Shown here one piece after another: positions 33,601 through 48,600 of a stretch of 64,000 nt of DNA (within the stretch, counting starts at the first letter, position 1; each line of letters begins with the position of its first letter). Made by a program: the position numbers and the translations under genes. The notes beneath the pieces were generated by a model. The model did not search any database, had not been told where the DNA came from, and was given only the letters and a program-made list of their open reading frames with translations. Source of the stretch: Alviniconcha marisindica (lineage: Eukaryota > Mollusca > Gastropoda > Provannidae); NCBI GenBank assembly GCA_018857735.1, contig JABMCL010000715.1, positions 798,501 through 862,500 of the forward strand, in the 5' to 3' direction.

Positions 33601-36600
33601 CAAAAGCAGCAAAAGTTGCACTCACTCTTACTTGCTCCATTTTCTCTTACAAAAACACTTACTTGTTTGTTAAATAATAAGTATTATTTATTTTGTTATG
33701 AAAAACAAAGTACCATGTCGTCTATTTAACATTATGCTATCCACTACAACAAAATTAATGCAGCAAAAACTGTTCACATGGAAATAGTTATGTGTCTTTA
33801 TACTTTACAGTAATAAAATGTTACTGACTTATCATTTTCATCAAGAAACAACAGCATTGTACATCTTGTTGAAATAGTAATGTACGACATATTTCTTACA
33901 TCATTTGCTGTTTATGTCAAGAAAGCTTAAATTTGAGAGAAAAAAAATCATCAAATCTTCCTTGTCACATATTGTTCTATTAAAGAATAACTGTTTATGT
34001 TTCAAAATGTGTTGCTTTTATTCATTTAAAAATGTTCAAGATTGGCTTATGTTGAACGTTATGTATTGCAACAAACTATGCGTAGCATGCTGTTCTGTGT
34101 GACACAGAACAACAACGGTTTACTTGGTAATACTCATGTGGATCACATCTTGTAAGATCAGTTGGGTTTTCACAGTTAACTGCATGATTAGCAGCACAGT
34201 GATGTGGGCTTGTTGTAATGTGTAATGTTCAACACCTTGTCACAAATCACACTGAAAGTCAAATTTCTCAGGAACGAAGAGCAGCACTGCCTTCACCCTT
34301 CACTGGTGGATGACTTCACATGTGTTCATTCAAAAAATGCATTACTCACTCATATCCTGTCAACTTTATTTTCTAGTACCTGTCCTCTTTTCTTGCACAC
34401 CTTTTGGCACTAAGTCACAAACACACAATGTACAATTATATACAGATTTCTATATGATCATATACTGGTGGTTTGCCGTCTAAAAATACCTTACGTACAT
34501 CAGCGTTCTGGATAGGAACACTTTGCTATGGCAATGGAGACAATGAAGAAAAGGGAGGCTTCACCATGAAAATGGAGAATGTGAAGAAAAGGAGGCTTCA
34601 CCATGAAAATGGAGAATGTTAAGAAAAGGGAGGCTTCACAATGAAAATGGAGAATGTGAAGAAAAGGAGAGGCTTCACCATGAAAATGGAGACTATGAAG
34701 TAAAGGAGAGGCTTCACCATGAAAAGAGTAGGAAGTGGTGGCTTCACCATGAAAATGAATTACAAAGTGGAGGCTTCACTGTGAAAATGAAGGGTATGAA
34801 GTGGAGGCTTCACCATGAAAAGGGAAAGTATGAAGTGGAGGCTTTACCATGAAAATGAAAGTATGAAGTGGACGCTTCTCCATGAAAATGAAATACAAAG
34901 TGGAGGCTTCACCATGAAAATGAAGAACATGAAGTGGAGGAGCGGTTTCACCACAAAAATGAAGAGTATGAAGTGGAGGCTTCTCCGTGAAAATGATTAG
35001 TATGAAGTGGAGACTTCTCCATAAAAATGGAAAGTATGAAGAGAGGCTTCACCATAAATATGAAGATAGGTAAGTGATTTTATATATTACCAAAGTGCAA
35101 CAACACTAACACAACATATACAATAATGGAATACAACACACTGATGTGACTATGGTGTGAATAAGAGCTGTGCAGTAAAGTGACATACAATATATATGGA
35201 CAAGAAAAAAGAAGAAAATGATCACTGATTTAAAAAAAAAAAAAATCCCTCACCCAAGACTGTTATATCACAGCAAAACACATTTTCCCAGAACACAACA
35301 CATATTAAAAATATCTATGTTACAACTAGCACAGTGTCAATAAAAAACACAAAAGAAAAAAAAATCATTTGATTAAAAAATGTATAAAAAAGAGAGATAA
35401 TTTTCCTCTTTTTTCTTCTCCTCCTCTTTCAGTCATGAAATAGAGAGTGTGAAGCAAAGGTTGACAAACAACACAACTGTAGACTGCACCTCTTCCAGTA
35501 TCTGCAGACAGTCATCCTCAGCCTCCCTGCAGTGAATAACAAGTGGCAGCTGCATCTCCAGGGCCATCTTGATCTGTCTGATGAACACCTCTTTCTGCTG
35601 GGCTGCATACTGACCATGGCTACACACACAACAGAGTTACTGACCATGGCTACAAACACACACAACAGAGTTACTGACCATGGCTACAAACACACACAAC
35701 AGAGTTACTGACCATGGCTACAAACACACACAACAGAGTTACGGACCATGGCTACAAACACACACAACAGAGGGGTTGACCATGGCTACAAACACAGTTA
35801 TTTACTGATCATGGCTACAAACACACACAACAGAGGGGTTGACCATGGCTACAAACACAGTTATTTACTGATCATGGCTACAAACACACACAACAGAGGG
35901 GTTGACCATGGCTACAAACACAGTTATTTACTGATCATGGCTACAAACACACACAACAGAGGGGTTGATCATGGCTACAAACACACACACAATAGAGGGG
36001 TTGACCATGGCTACAAACACACAACAGAGGGGTTGACCATGGCTACAAACACACAACAGAGGGATTGACCATGGCTACAAACACACAACAGATTTATTTA
36101 TTAACCATGGCTACAAACACACACAACAGAGTTATTTACTGACCATGGCTACAAACACACACAACTGAGGGGTTGACCATGGCTACAAACACATACAACA
36201 GAGTTATTTATTGACCATGGCTACAAACACACACAACAGAGGGGTTGACCATGGCTACAAACACATACAACAGAGTAATTTATTGACCATGGCTACAAAC
36301 ACACACAACAGTTATTTACTGACCATGGCTACAAACACACACAACAGAGTTACTGACCATGGCTACAAACAACACAGAGGGATTTCACCAAGAGAGGGCA
36401 ATTCCAAGCAGCCATACCATCCAAGCAGCAGCTGCATCTCAAAACCATTATCAGAATATGGATGACCATCAAAAGAAAGCATGTTTTTGTGTGGCTGTAT
36501 CAGTGTATTCTGTATGTGTATGTCAGTGTATTCTGACCGAAGTATGCACAAAGCAGCAGATTTCCTCTGAGCACCTGAAACCATCACTTCTACTTTTTGG

Positions 36601-39600
36601 CAAACAAAGTGCATAAACAAACTGGTCATGCAGTACCAACCAGTGTGTTAGGGGCCACAAAACAAGTTGTGCAAGTTCTAAAAATCCTACACACTGTCTC
36701 ATCTTGGGCAATCTATCTAGAGAATGCCCATCACATCATGCATTCTTCATGCCAGTTAAGCAAAGGGGAATTATCACAGGCCTACACACAGCCCTGACAA
36801 ACAAAGGATAACAGATCCTAGGGAGGGACTGACACAACTTAGACAAAGGGAAGATTAACAGATCCCAGGGAGGGATTAACACAACCCAGACAAAGGAAGG
36901 ATTAACAGATCCCAGGGAGGGATTAACACAACCCAAAGGAAGGATTAACAGATCCTAGGGAGGGATTAACACAACCCAGACAAAGGAAGGATTAACAGAT
37001 CCCAGGGAGGGATTAACGCAACCCAGACAAAGGAAGGATTAACGGATCCCAGGGCGGGATTAACACAACCCAGACAAAGGAAGGATTAACAGATCCTAGG
37101 GAGGGATTAACACAACCCAGACAAAGGAAGGATTAACAGATCCTAGGGAGGGATTAACACAGCCCAGACAAAGGAAAGATTAACAGACGCTACAGGGGAA
37201 CTGTCACAGGCTTTATTTAACACACAGGATGACAGTACTTATTTAACACAAAAGATGAAAGTATTTATTTAACACCAGATGCAAGTACTTACTTAACAAA
37301 CAAAATAGAAGTACTTTTATCTAAAACAAAAGTACTTATTTAACACACAGGATAAACAGAAATACTGACTGTCTGGAGTAGTCCAGGCCGATTTCCCCCA
37401 GTGCCACAGTCTTCTTGTGCTTGAGCGCCTGCCGCAGACCCATCTCTGCCCACTCAGTGTAGTCCAGGGCACTCTTGGGATGACAGCCCATTGCCATCCA
37501 CACCCGGGGCTCGCTCACAATTGGTTTCCACTTAGCTGTTGGTGCAAATGGTTACCAGTTACAAACAATAATATGCCTTGTCACTTTGTGCCGCGAAAGG
37601 CTTCCCCATCCCCGCTGAGTAAGTAACCCTTTTTTTTAACACCATAGGTGCTATTTTTTAGCACCACAGCAGCGACTGCACAACACAAGACCAGGTGTCA
37701 ACTGGCGACACTAACTGTAAGAGAGATCATTAATATTTTGTTAATTGTTGTATGAGTGGACAAGCTCAGACTGGCGTGAGCATGTCTTTGTGTGTGTGTG
37801 TGGATGTGTGTTGTTTGATAGATATTAATGGCAATTAAAGCTACAATAATTAAGGTTTTGTTTGCTGAAATGTATGTTAATGTGTTTTTTGTGATAAGGT
37901 GTTTGTACAACGCAGTGAGTTTAACTCTGGCTAAAGAATAGTGCATATATAAGATTTATTATTATTATTATTATTAAGAAATGACCAGGCTCTGATCATC
38001 GAGTGGCATAAGCTGAATAACCTTAAGTGTTAGATTTTTTATATTTGCTTTGTTTGACTTTGTAGTGTAACCCACTCCTCCACCTCCCATCAAGTTCTCT
38101 GCAAAGTGCTCAGGGCCTTTTAAGAATTTGCACTGTAGAAATGATCATTATTATTATCTCCCTTCATCCATAAAGGCTTTGTACACGCTCCAAATTCCAA
38201 AACACGGGTCTGCAAGGACCGCATCACTTGTGGGCCCCACTTCCGTAGACTGACCCCCCAAAATACACTACAGATATATATATATCAGTATAAATACTAT
38301 AAGAACATAGGAACACCAAAATAAGTTGAGCTCACATTCATTGGTAAAGCTTTGGGGGTTGCAGAACACTGCCACACAGCCCTCAAAGTTTGCTGGGAAG
38401 GTGTTCTTGTTCTTTTCCCGATAGGAGGCAAAGCTGCCCCTGCACAAATGTCAAAGCACACATCAATAAACCAGAAGCAGGCAGGAGTCTTTTTCTGGGC
38501 CATAACAAATGAGGAGGGTGGGTTCCAAATTCACTCAACTGCACCAAAAAGCACCGTTTTATATAACCTCTTATGTACTGGGTTTTATATGAGCACACAC
38601 CAATCAGCAATGACCAAGACAAGCATGCTGAAAATGTCAAATTCCACCTACGAGTAGGGCTGCCTGTTGAAGAGGAAGTCCAGGTGACAGTGGGTGTCGA
38701 CGAAGAGGCTGCTGTAGGGTCTGAAGAAGGCCTCCTTGGCCTCTTTGCCCCACCTCCTGGAGCCCAACACTCGACTGTCCTTCAGCAGACGAGATGTGTA
38801 GGATGACATCTTTTGCCCACAGCTGCTCACAGAAAGGGACGTGTCCAGCGCCAGAAATGGTTTCTTGCGGAAGAATGTCTTACAAGTGCCATCCTCTTTC
38901 ACCATGCGGAAAGAGGGTGGCTGGTGAGGGGCAGCGTTTCTGGCAGGCAGTTTCGTGTAGGACCCCAGGGCAAAGTGCGGAGCGAGGGATGGGGAGGCGG
39001 TGCCAGGGAGAGCGGGATAGTGGTCATCATACAGCACCCCGTCTGAAGGTGCCGGCTTGCTCCACCACCCTCTTTCTGAGGAGGTCGGGGGGGACTCTGG
39101 GGAAGCATTCAACACACCTGCCCCACAGGCCACCTTCTGGGCTGCGGCACTTTCCCCGCAGTCTGAAGACGCGACAGGAGCAACCTGCGCTGCTGGAGGG
39201 CACAACCGCACGTGCGGTCCTCGACCCCTGCTTGGAATCCGCCGCTTTTCCAGATAGCGAGACAATCCCGGCCCCAAACCCGATCGACGATTGGGGATGA
39301 CGTACTTGTTGGCAGAGGACATGGCTCCTTGCGCATCACTGGTGCGCTTGGCCGTGGGCTCCTGGGAAGAGGTGATGCTGCTGCTGTCTGCATCCTCAGA
39401 GCCAGAGTCTTTGTACATCTGGAGGTAGCGCTGTTTTTGAGCTGGGGAAAAATGCAGAGGTTTGCTTCATCTGAAATGAGGTTTGTCGCCTTGCACAGCA
39501 AAATACCCCCCTGTTGTATGCCAAGATGCTGCAAGTCACTGTTGTTATCAGCAAATAATTATATGCCCACTTTGCTAGTACGAGGTCCAGTTATTAGTTG

Positions 39601-42600
39601 TAGCGCATCAACGTGCCTAGATTGGTTGCACATTGCAAAGATATCAGTGGCGCAAAAAACATTGGATTGACAAATATTCAACTACATTTTGAACCATTAC
39701 TTGACCATGATCTTAAACACAGCAACAAGATCTTACCACAAGACTTATGACGATGAACCACCAAATGCAGTTTGGTTGCTGAAGGATCAACCGTTCTGAA
39801 GATATCATCCGAACACATTTAATGAAATTCTCAACCTTCACTACAAAGCTTCTTTTTTTTTTTAAATAACTCTCCTGTTATGTTTTTAAAATTGTATTTA
39901 TATGAACACTTATCTGAAACAGAACAAGGCCCAGAGTGCTCGTGCAGAATCAACAAACAAGGGAGTTAATTAGCACTAAAAAAAATGCAACACAAGTACA
40001 ATAACAAAGACTTGAGTCACCTACAGTAGCTCTCAAAAAAGGACGTCCCCCAGTGGCATATATACCCTACATTTTTCTAATTATTATACGAACATTTGTC
40101 AAGCGCCTCATCTCGAGATACGCCCTAAGTATTTCACAGTGGCAACTACAGCGCTATTCTCAGCTTCCAAGCAGATCCACTACACTCTAATCATATGCGA
40201 CTCAGGCTCAACTGGTCTGATGACCAACTGTAGACAAATCGTGAACCAATCCATACTAGCAAGGGTGTTGTTGCAACTTTTTTCTTCAGAATATATATAT
40301 GCACTGACAAGCGTCTAGTCAGTTCTTAATATACCCATGATTTTTAACAGTTGCACAGAAAACTGTATTTGTTTAATACTAAAAAAATGTTTTGAAGAAA
40401 GATGATTTGTGCCTGTGTAACATCTAGTCAAATCCTCAAAATACTGACACTGGCTGTTCACATACTAACAAGCACAGTTGGGGTTAGACAGGTAGGTTAG
40501 TTAGCAGTGACTGTGCTAGGGTAAAGAAAAGTGTACGGGGCAATCATTTTTGAGTCCATGTAAACCATGCGGAGCAGCAATCTGACCAGCCCCGAAAATC
40601 CCTGCATGCCCTCCAAATGACCTGCTGCTGTTCCCTACACCAGGTCCCTCCTTTCCAGTGAGTCTCTGGTCTGCCCTCAGTAATTCTGTCTGGGTCCCTC
40701 AGTCTAGATCTCACTGTCTGGGTCCCTCAGTCTAGATCTCACTGTCTGGGTCCCTCAGTCTAGATCTCACTGTCTGGGTCCCTCAGTCTAGATCTGTCTG
40801 GGTCCCTCAATCTAGATCTCACCTACTGGTCTGGATTAAATTGGGTCAATTGATGCCCCTTTTGCACAGCACAGAACTCAAGCTTCCAGAAAAGGGTAAC
40901 AGTAATACTGCAGCTTGCTGCGCTTACATTTACTCAGTTCTCAGTCTGATTGGGAAAAGATCCACAAGAAAGTGAAATCAGTGAGTGTTGTGAAACTGAA
41001 ATCAGTCATTTGAGTAAATCAGTGTTGCTGTTTGCATATCTTGATAGACTGTTACCTTCAGCAAATACTGGGGCAAAGAGGGACGGTTCAAACACAGCAA
41101 GGCATGGGCATGTTTGTTTTTGTGATTGCAAATAAGTGTATCCTTTTTTAACCTTCACGTTTGTTTTGGTGTAACTTGCTGACGCATGTTACCTTCATAA
41201 TTGTAAGATAGTTTAAAATCACTTACATGAAAAGACTTTAATTAAAACAAAGAAGAAGGCAAGGCCACTGCTGTGACTAGTCCTTGCTGTATTTATTCAT
41301 GTTGGTGGCTAGTCTGGAAACCAGCCCTTAAATTTTCGCCTATGCATTACACATCATGATCTAAAAATTGCGTATGTGGCATTCAGAACTGGGTAAAATA
41401 TGCATAAAACATAACATGATCTCGGAGTTGGTAACTGCCGAAAACTGGCACTTTTCTTTGTACCATCCAATTAAAAAACCCTTCAGCCAGCCACAAATGA
41501 CCCAGATTACAGCCATTTAGAGGAAACTTGGATCTGAGCCAAAACTAGGTTCCGTGAAGTTATTCACATAAAATTCATTTTATAACTGTGCGTATTTTGA
41601 ACAGACACCAGAAACACAGATGCACTGCCTCAAACAGATCTCATACCAAGAAGTGAAACACACACCTAGCAACTCTGACAGGGCTCCATTACCTGAAACA
41701 AAGTGTGCAAAAACACTTTCTGTTTGTGCCTGTCTCTCTGCGCCCCCAGCAGCCCCGCCCTCCTCCTCCTCCAGATCGCTGCCCGAAGCATCATAATCGC
41801 CCCGCTGGTCAAAGGAACTGTCCATGGGGCCTATCTCTGAGGAAGAAGTTTCTGGGCCCAAGTTGGTCACAGTCTCAGGGAAGCTTGGGTGGGAACTGAA
41901 CAAAAATGGTGGCGGTCAAAACGTTACTTAGAAGTAACAACAACAAAAAGCACAGGAACCAAAACAAATGCTAGAACTCAAATATAAAAATAAAATCCAT
42001 TTCTCTCTGCATCTTAAAAAGCATCCCTGGTCACACAATCTTGTGAACAAATGTCAAACACACTGACAAAGCCCAAATGATGTTATCACCATGCAAAGTT
42101 TCAAAGCTCTTGTTTCAAAAGTGTCTACAGCAACAGTATGTGTTGCAATATTTACATTTTTGCCAAGTCACAAGGAAGCTAGATACCTAGTTTTTAATGT
42201 CCAGTCAACCATGATGGCTATATCAGGGCAAGTCAAGTCACAAAACGAAAATGTCAATGCATATCAGTGCTTCCTCTCTGATCCAAACTGTTATAGGACA
42301 GGAAACTGACTGAAGCCTGCTGCCAATGGGTGCTGCTTCATATACAACTACTTCCTACTACTTACATTCACAGAAGCACTGTAAAATCAGTATCACATTC
42401 CAGAGGTGGAACTTGACCATTCCATGTACAAGGCTCAAACCCTTGCCCTCCACCATCTGCAGTAAGTCTGCATGGTCAGAACAAATTGATTCCAACCAGC
42501 AGCTCTAACCATGACTCCCAGCAACTCTGTTATTTAAACAAAACCAACGTGTCAGTAAACTACATCAGAAATCTGTTACTTCCATCTTTTAAATAAACAC

Positions 42601-45600
42601 TAGTACGTAACTTGGTGTATCACACCCAGTCAACCATTAAGGTTATATCAGGGCAATAAATACCCACTATAGTCACTAAAAGTGCTGTGCTTATGATACT
42701 GTCAGACAGTGTCATTGAAAATATGATAATACCCGACAAGGACAGAGATGATTACAGGCATGTATGTCTGAATACAAACACCAAAACAGTTACTGCTTCA
42801 TGCTCTAAGTTCTAACTGTCCAAGGCGGGTCACACACCACAAATACATACCAAGCAAAAAAACTGACTTGGTGAGTTACAGCTTCATGTTCCAGGACGGG
42901 TCACACAGTAATACAAACCCAGCAGGGCAACAGGTCGGCGACAGTTACAGCTTCATGTTCCAGGGTGAATCACACAGAAACCCAGCAGGACAACAGGTTG
43001 GTGACAGTTATAGCTTTAATTATGTCACATGGTGGGTCATAAAGCAGTAATACAAACCCAGCAGGGCAACAGGTCGGCGCCAGTTACAGCTTCATGTTCC
43101 AGGGTGAATCACACAGAAACCCAGCAGGACAACAGGTTGGTGACAGTTATAGCTTTAATTATGTCACATGGTGGGTCATAAAGCAGTAATACAAACCCAG
43201 CAGGACAACAGGTTGGTGACAGTTACAGCTCAAGTTCCAGGGTGGGTAACAAAAAGTTGGTGACAGTTGCACAACAGCTTCATGCTCCAGGGTGGGGCAC
43301 ACAAAAAACAACAGTTACAAACCCTGCTGGAGTGGGTGGTGTCAGGTGAGAGGACTGGGTGGTATCATGGAAAAATCTGCTGGGGTCCAGATAATGAGGC
43401 ATCTCTTTCCACTCAGAGTACGGCCACTGTCTAAGGTTAGAGTAACCATCTCCACATGCTCCATCCTTAACTTCTTCATTGCCACCTGTGACACACATGA
43501 TCATCATACTTTCAATTTTACAAATGTAAGAGTCTAAGACACAGATTTTATCCTAACATTTGCCTGGAATATTATGTCATATCTGAAGTATAAAACAGAA
43601 CGTATGCAAACATACACACACAAACCACTGGTCTTCTGACTAACAGATTTGCAGTTTATCAGTCTTGGTCAAAGTCTATTTACTGGTCATGATCTGAGGC
43701 CAAAATTTAATAAAATACCATTTTATGAGGGAAACATGAGGTTGTGCGAAGTGTGAACATCCATGGGTCATCAACACAATCATTTTGTTGTGGCCATTCT
43801 TATTGGGAACCCCAAGTGAAGAAGCACCACTGGTCCTGTCTATGGGAAAGGAAGCAAAAATACCACTCTCTCACTAGTCTCTGTCTCATAGCATTTTGTC
43901 ATTTAATTTATAGTCTGCAAAACATCAGTGTTTGAAAGTCATGGACACATGGCCATCAGCACTGCCACGTTGACCAATTCTGTGATGTCATGATTGTATC
44001 TGGCATGCATGGCACTGGCAGCTGTGTACATGTACCATGAGCCAACCCTTTGCTATTTATACAAAAGTGCCAGAGAGTGGAGCCAGTGTTGGAAATAGGG
44101 CCATTTCACATTTGCAGGTTTCTGTTGATATCTAGACACACACAAAAAACATTTCTGAATTTCAATTTTGAGTTTCTCACACACATAAAATTGCCACTAC
44201 ACAAAAGACTGGGAAATACCCCCCACACACAAAAAAGAAGTTGGAAAGAAAAATGGCACTTACTATTTGAGGAGGTGACAGTGGCAGATCTCGGTCTGCA
44301 TGAAGGGTAGATGGGCAGCGGACAGAAGGGGTTGGGATCCAGTGGAGCGGGCACAAGAGGGCAGGGAAGCTGAGGACGAGGGGGCCAACAGTAGTCTGCC
44401 ATACAACTGGGCTGATTCAATCCAAAGGGAAATCTGCTGGGGTGAGGGAGTCGAGCACCAAAGTGCCACAATGGGTGCATGGCATGAAGTGAACTTTCAG
44501 GAGGCTGAACAATCGGCCTGTAGTCCTCATCAGCAAGGGTTGTGGGTGAAGCATGACTATCTGGTTGCAGAGAAGAGGTTTTCGCATCATCTTTGGTTTC
44601 TAGCAAGTCAGATCCTTGGATTGTCTTCTCCTCGTGTACTGGACTGCCAGAAGCTGCTTGGCTTTCATTCTTCATCCGGACAATGAGTTCAAAAGAAACA
44701 TCAGGTATGCTGCTCGCTTCCACTGTCTGTTTGCGGACATAGTCCAGCGGGTGCCGAGCAGAGTTCACTGTCTGAATGGAGTGACAAGGGATGTGGATGG
44801 CTTCACTGTCATCAGCTCCATCCATGCTGCCATTGCCACTCGCGTCTCGATGTGAAGTAGCGCTGTTGTCAGAATAAATGGGGCTCCTTTCACGAGGCGT
44901 GGGGTTCAGGTCTTGCTGAGTGGGGTTTTCCATGGCGGAAGGGGGTCGAGATGCAGGTCTAGATGAGGGCCTGTTCTGCTGCAGCTGCTGAAAAGCAGTG
45001 CTGCAACAGCCGTCCTGGCATTCGTGTTCATCATTGCAGCCCATGCCCTGCTCTTGCCCCTGAAAACCATAACCATAGCAAGCCATGGAGTACGCCAGCC
45101 AGGCATTGTACCAGCGCTCATAATACGGGTCATGGGGCTGCATCCAGCAATCCCCAGAATCTGAAGGGTGTGGAGAATAGTAAGACCGGTTGCTAGACTC
45201 AGCAGTATATGGTGGATACCAGGAAAGGTTCTGATATGCTCCACTGTACACCTTATGCCAATACTCACTGAACTCACAACTGCGCAAGTAATGCAGATAC
45301 GGCTGCCTCTCTTGCATCACTTCTGTCCGACAGTTTCCCTGCACCTGAGCGGCCAAGTCATCACAGTCACTCTGTGACAGAAGATCACTGCCACAGTCAC
45401 TTGAGCTGCTCGTTTGCACTCTGGGGTATAAATCAGAGTCACTGAGAGAGTGGAGTCGTTCCCTAGCAACACAACCACGAGAACAATCAACACCATGATC
45501 ACATGCTGCATCCCTGTGGGACTGTGAGCAACCTGCAGCAGGTTGTGATTTGCTGCCTGTGCCAGTATGTGGCATCTTGCGGATGTCCTTCAAGTCAGCC

Positions 45601-48600
45601 TGTGAGGAAACTGACTTCCTGCCAGTTTCATCCGAAGCCCCTTGTGAGAAAACGTGTGCCATGCAAGTTTGATCTGAAGCTACATGCGGAATAGCTAGCT
45701 CTCCCGAAATGTTACCAGTGACTTTCTGGGAATTAACTGGCTCCCTGCAGTGTTGTTCTCCAGTAGCCAGTAAAGGTAATGTCTCTCGGCCATTCTGACC
45801 TGAAACTGACTGGGAGTGGAAATGAACCAGCTTCTTACGGAAAGCAGCTGGGTCCCTGCAAGCTTGACTTGCCACAGGCCATGGGTGAACTTGCTTTCTC
45901 TCTGAATGCTTTGATCCAGTTTGGGAGTGAACTTGCTTGCAACTGCAAGAGCTGGATGTGGAACTGCTCTTGTGTGGCTCTCTTCTCTTGGAATCATAAG
46001 ACTTGTCTCTGTCCAAACTCATGTGAGGACATTTTTTACACACCTGGAAAGTGGTGGTATTATCACTTATCAGGCTGAGTTTTTCTTCAGACTGAAAGCA
46101 TTTTTCCACACTGGGCAAAAAATGAATATTTGCAAGTTTGCTGGAAACACTGGAAATGCTGTCACTTTGACTTTTCTCTGGTAATTCTTTGCAGTTAACA
46201 TGCGTACCATCTAAAGAAATGCTGGCTTGGTCATGAAGGATTAAGCTAGTTGAATGGTGGTCTGAGACCACAGACAATGATTCTGAGTATTCAGACCCTG
46301 GGACAGAACTGAAGCTGTGCCACGTATCTTGCGCTTCCTTGCATCTTGCAGTAGCTGGGCAGGACTTTTCACTCTTGCGAGTCACGTGACAAGTACCCTT
46401 TTCCTCCAGCTGTGTTGCTTTTTCATCTCTTGACCCTGAAGCCAAACGACTTTTGTCACTTGAGCTGGAAATCAAACAGTCACTGTCATTTGATTTAGAA
46501 GCAAAATGGTGTCTAGAAGCACTGGCAGTTGATCCACATAAAGAATGTCTTTTCACCTCTGGCCTTTGTTCTTTACAATTCTCTCTCTTCAACAAGGTAA
46601 ACTGTCCAACTCCATTAGACTCTTTCCACTGATTTTGCCTGGGGTCATCACTGTGCCTATGTCTACTGGATACCCATTTTTCTGGGGCCTGGTGGCTGCT
46701 ACTTTCCACCTGTGATTGTTGATTTTTAGCCTCAGACTTTTCGGAGAACCTCTGTGAGAAAGCAGCGGTCTGTGAGATTGACTCAGTCTCTTGGAAACAT
46801 ACCACATCAGATCTGGGTTCCTTATGGCTAAAAGAGAGTGGAGGTGACAACCCAACTGAATCTGACAGGTTCAAGTCTGGCTCATCACTGTTATATGTTC
46901 CAGTGTCTGTGCTGAGTTCCTGTAACTTGCTGTCACTGTCCTTCATTCCTTGAGAAGCACATTCAAGCAGCAGAGGAAAGAGAGAATCAGACTTGGAAGT
47001 TTCCCCTACACTGATTCCACCTGCACCAGTGTGTCCACTGTCTTCTCCATTACTACCAGTGCCCCGTCCCCAGGCAGTTCTCCACCTATCCACCCATTCC
47101 AACTGGATCTGTGTGGGTTCCACAGGCAGTTTCTTTCCTGCTAAACCTGCTGCTGTGCCTTCCAGTCTTGCACTAAGTGAAACAGACTGTGCATGAACTG
47201 ATTGTTCTGCTTCAGGTGGAACAGACTGTTCTGCTTCAGGTGGAACAGACTGTACAGCAGTCAGTTCTAAATCCCTGTCTTCCCATTCAAGCATATTTTT
47301 CTCGGCAGTCTCGTGTGTTACCTGGGAAGGCTGTGAAACTGACGAAACTCCCTCTAAAGCTTGGTGCTCTTCTTCCTGTAAATGTGGTGATCCCAGAAAC
47401 TGTGATCGCTTTGAAGTTTCTAATTTCTGCAGATCCTGCAAAGGATGGCACTTTAAGATATGGCAATCTTTGGAAGCTTCTAATTTCTGTGGGTCCTGTG
47501 AAGAAGGGCACTTTGAGACTTGATCATTCTTGGAAACTGGTGACACTGGAAACTGTGATTCTGCTGTGTCCTTTGAGCAGTCTGATTTTGAGAAATCTTT
47601 TGACGACTGCAGCTTCTGCAACTTCAGCTCCTTTGAAGACTGTGATGCGGTAACAGTCAAACCTCTGGCAGCAAAAGAACCACGGCTGTGAGTGTGACTA
47701 CTCTTGCCTTTGGAAGAGCAAAGCATGTGAGGTGGGGAGGTACATTCTGAAGTGACCTCAGGATCCTTAAAGGATTCAGATAAAGATGTAGCATGAGGTG
47801 GACATATAGAATGGTCTGATGACCCACTTGGTTCAACATGTTGCACTGCAAAAAAAGGTTGATCATGCTGACAATGAAGTTGCTCCCAAAGACCAAGTGT
47901 TGGCCTTGTTTGGACAGACATCAAGGGAGAAGGCCGTTTCATGATGGATGCACAACCATGACTTATCACCGGCTTGCCATCACCATGCAACGTTTTGTTC
48001 TGTTTTGTCTGTGCTTTGGCACTGGCAGCTACACCATCTGCTACTTGGTTCTTGTCTGAAGTGCCTTCAGATTCAAAGCTCCCACCTCTAACATCACCTT
48101 TTTCTAAAGCTTCATCTGCTGGAGTAGGACTTGGACCTGGCATAGTTAAAAACACTGTTTCTTCCATGCTTACATAAGCTTTCAGCATGGTTGTGTTCTC
48201 ACTACAACTGGTGGATTTCTTTTCATTGTCTACAGGTTCAAGTGCACTGTGTGTGTGAAAAAAGCCTCTACCGCTACCTTTAGTTGCATTTCGCTGGCCA
48301 GATTGAGTGTGAGATCCTGCAAAATCATTCTGTTCAATTCCTTCTCCTGACTGTTTACTATTACATACAGCAGTTTTTGGGGCCTTCACCTGATCTGCAA
48401 TTTCCCCTGATTCACAAGCTCCACTCATTCCTCTTTCATCTGTGATCTCAACCATGCAACTTGTACCCAAATCAGTTAACTGCTTTCCGCCATTAACTGT
48501 TTTTACCTGTTCATCATCACCCAAAACTAAAGTGCCTGACTTCACTTTCTTAATACCCCTTTGAAACTTTGTTTTGGAGTCTTGTTCCTCCTGACTTTTT

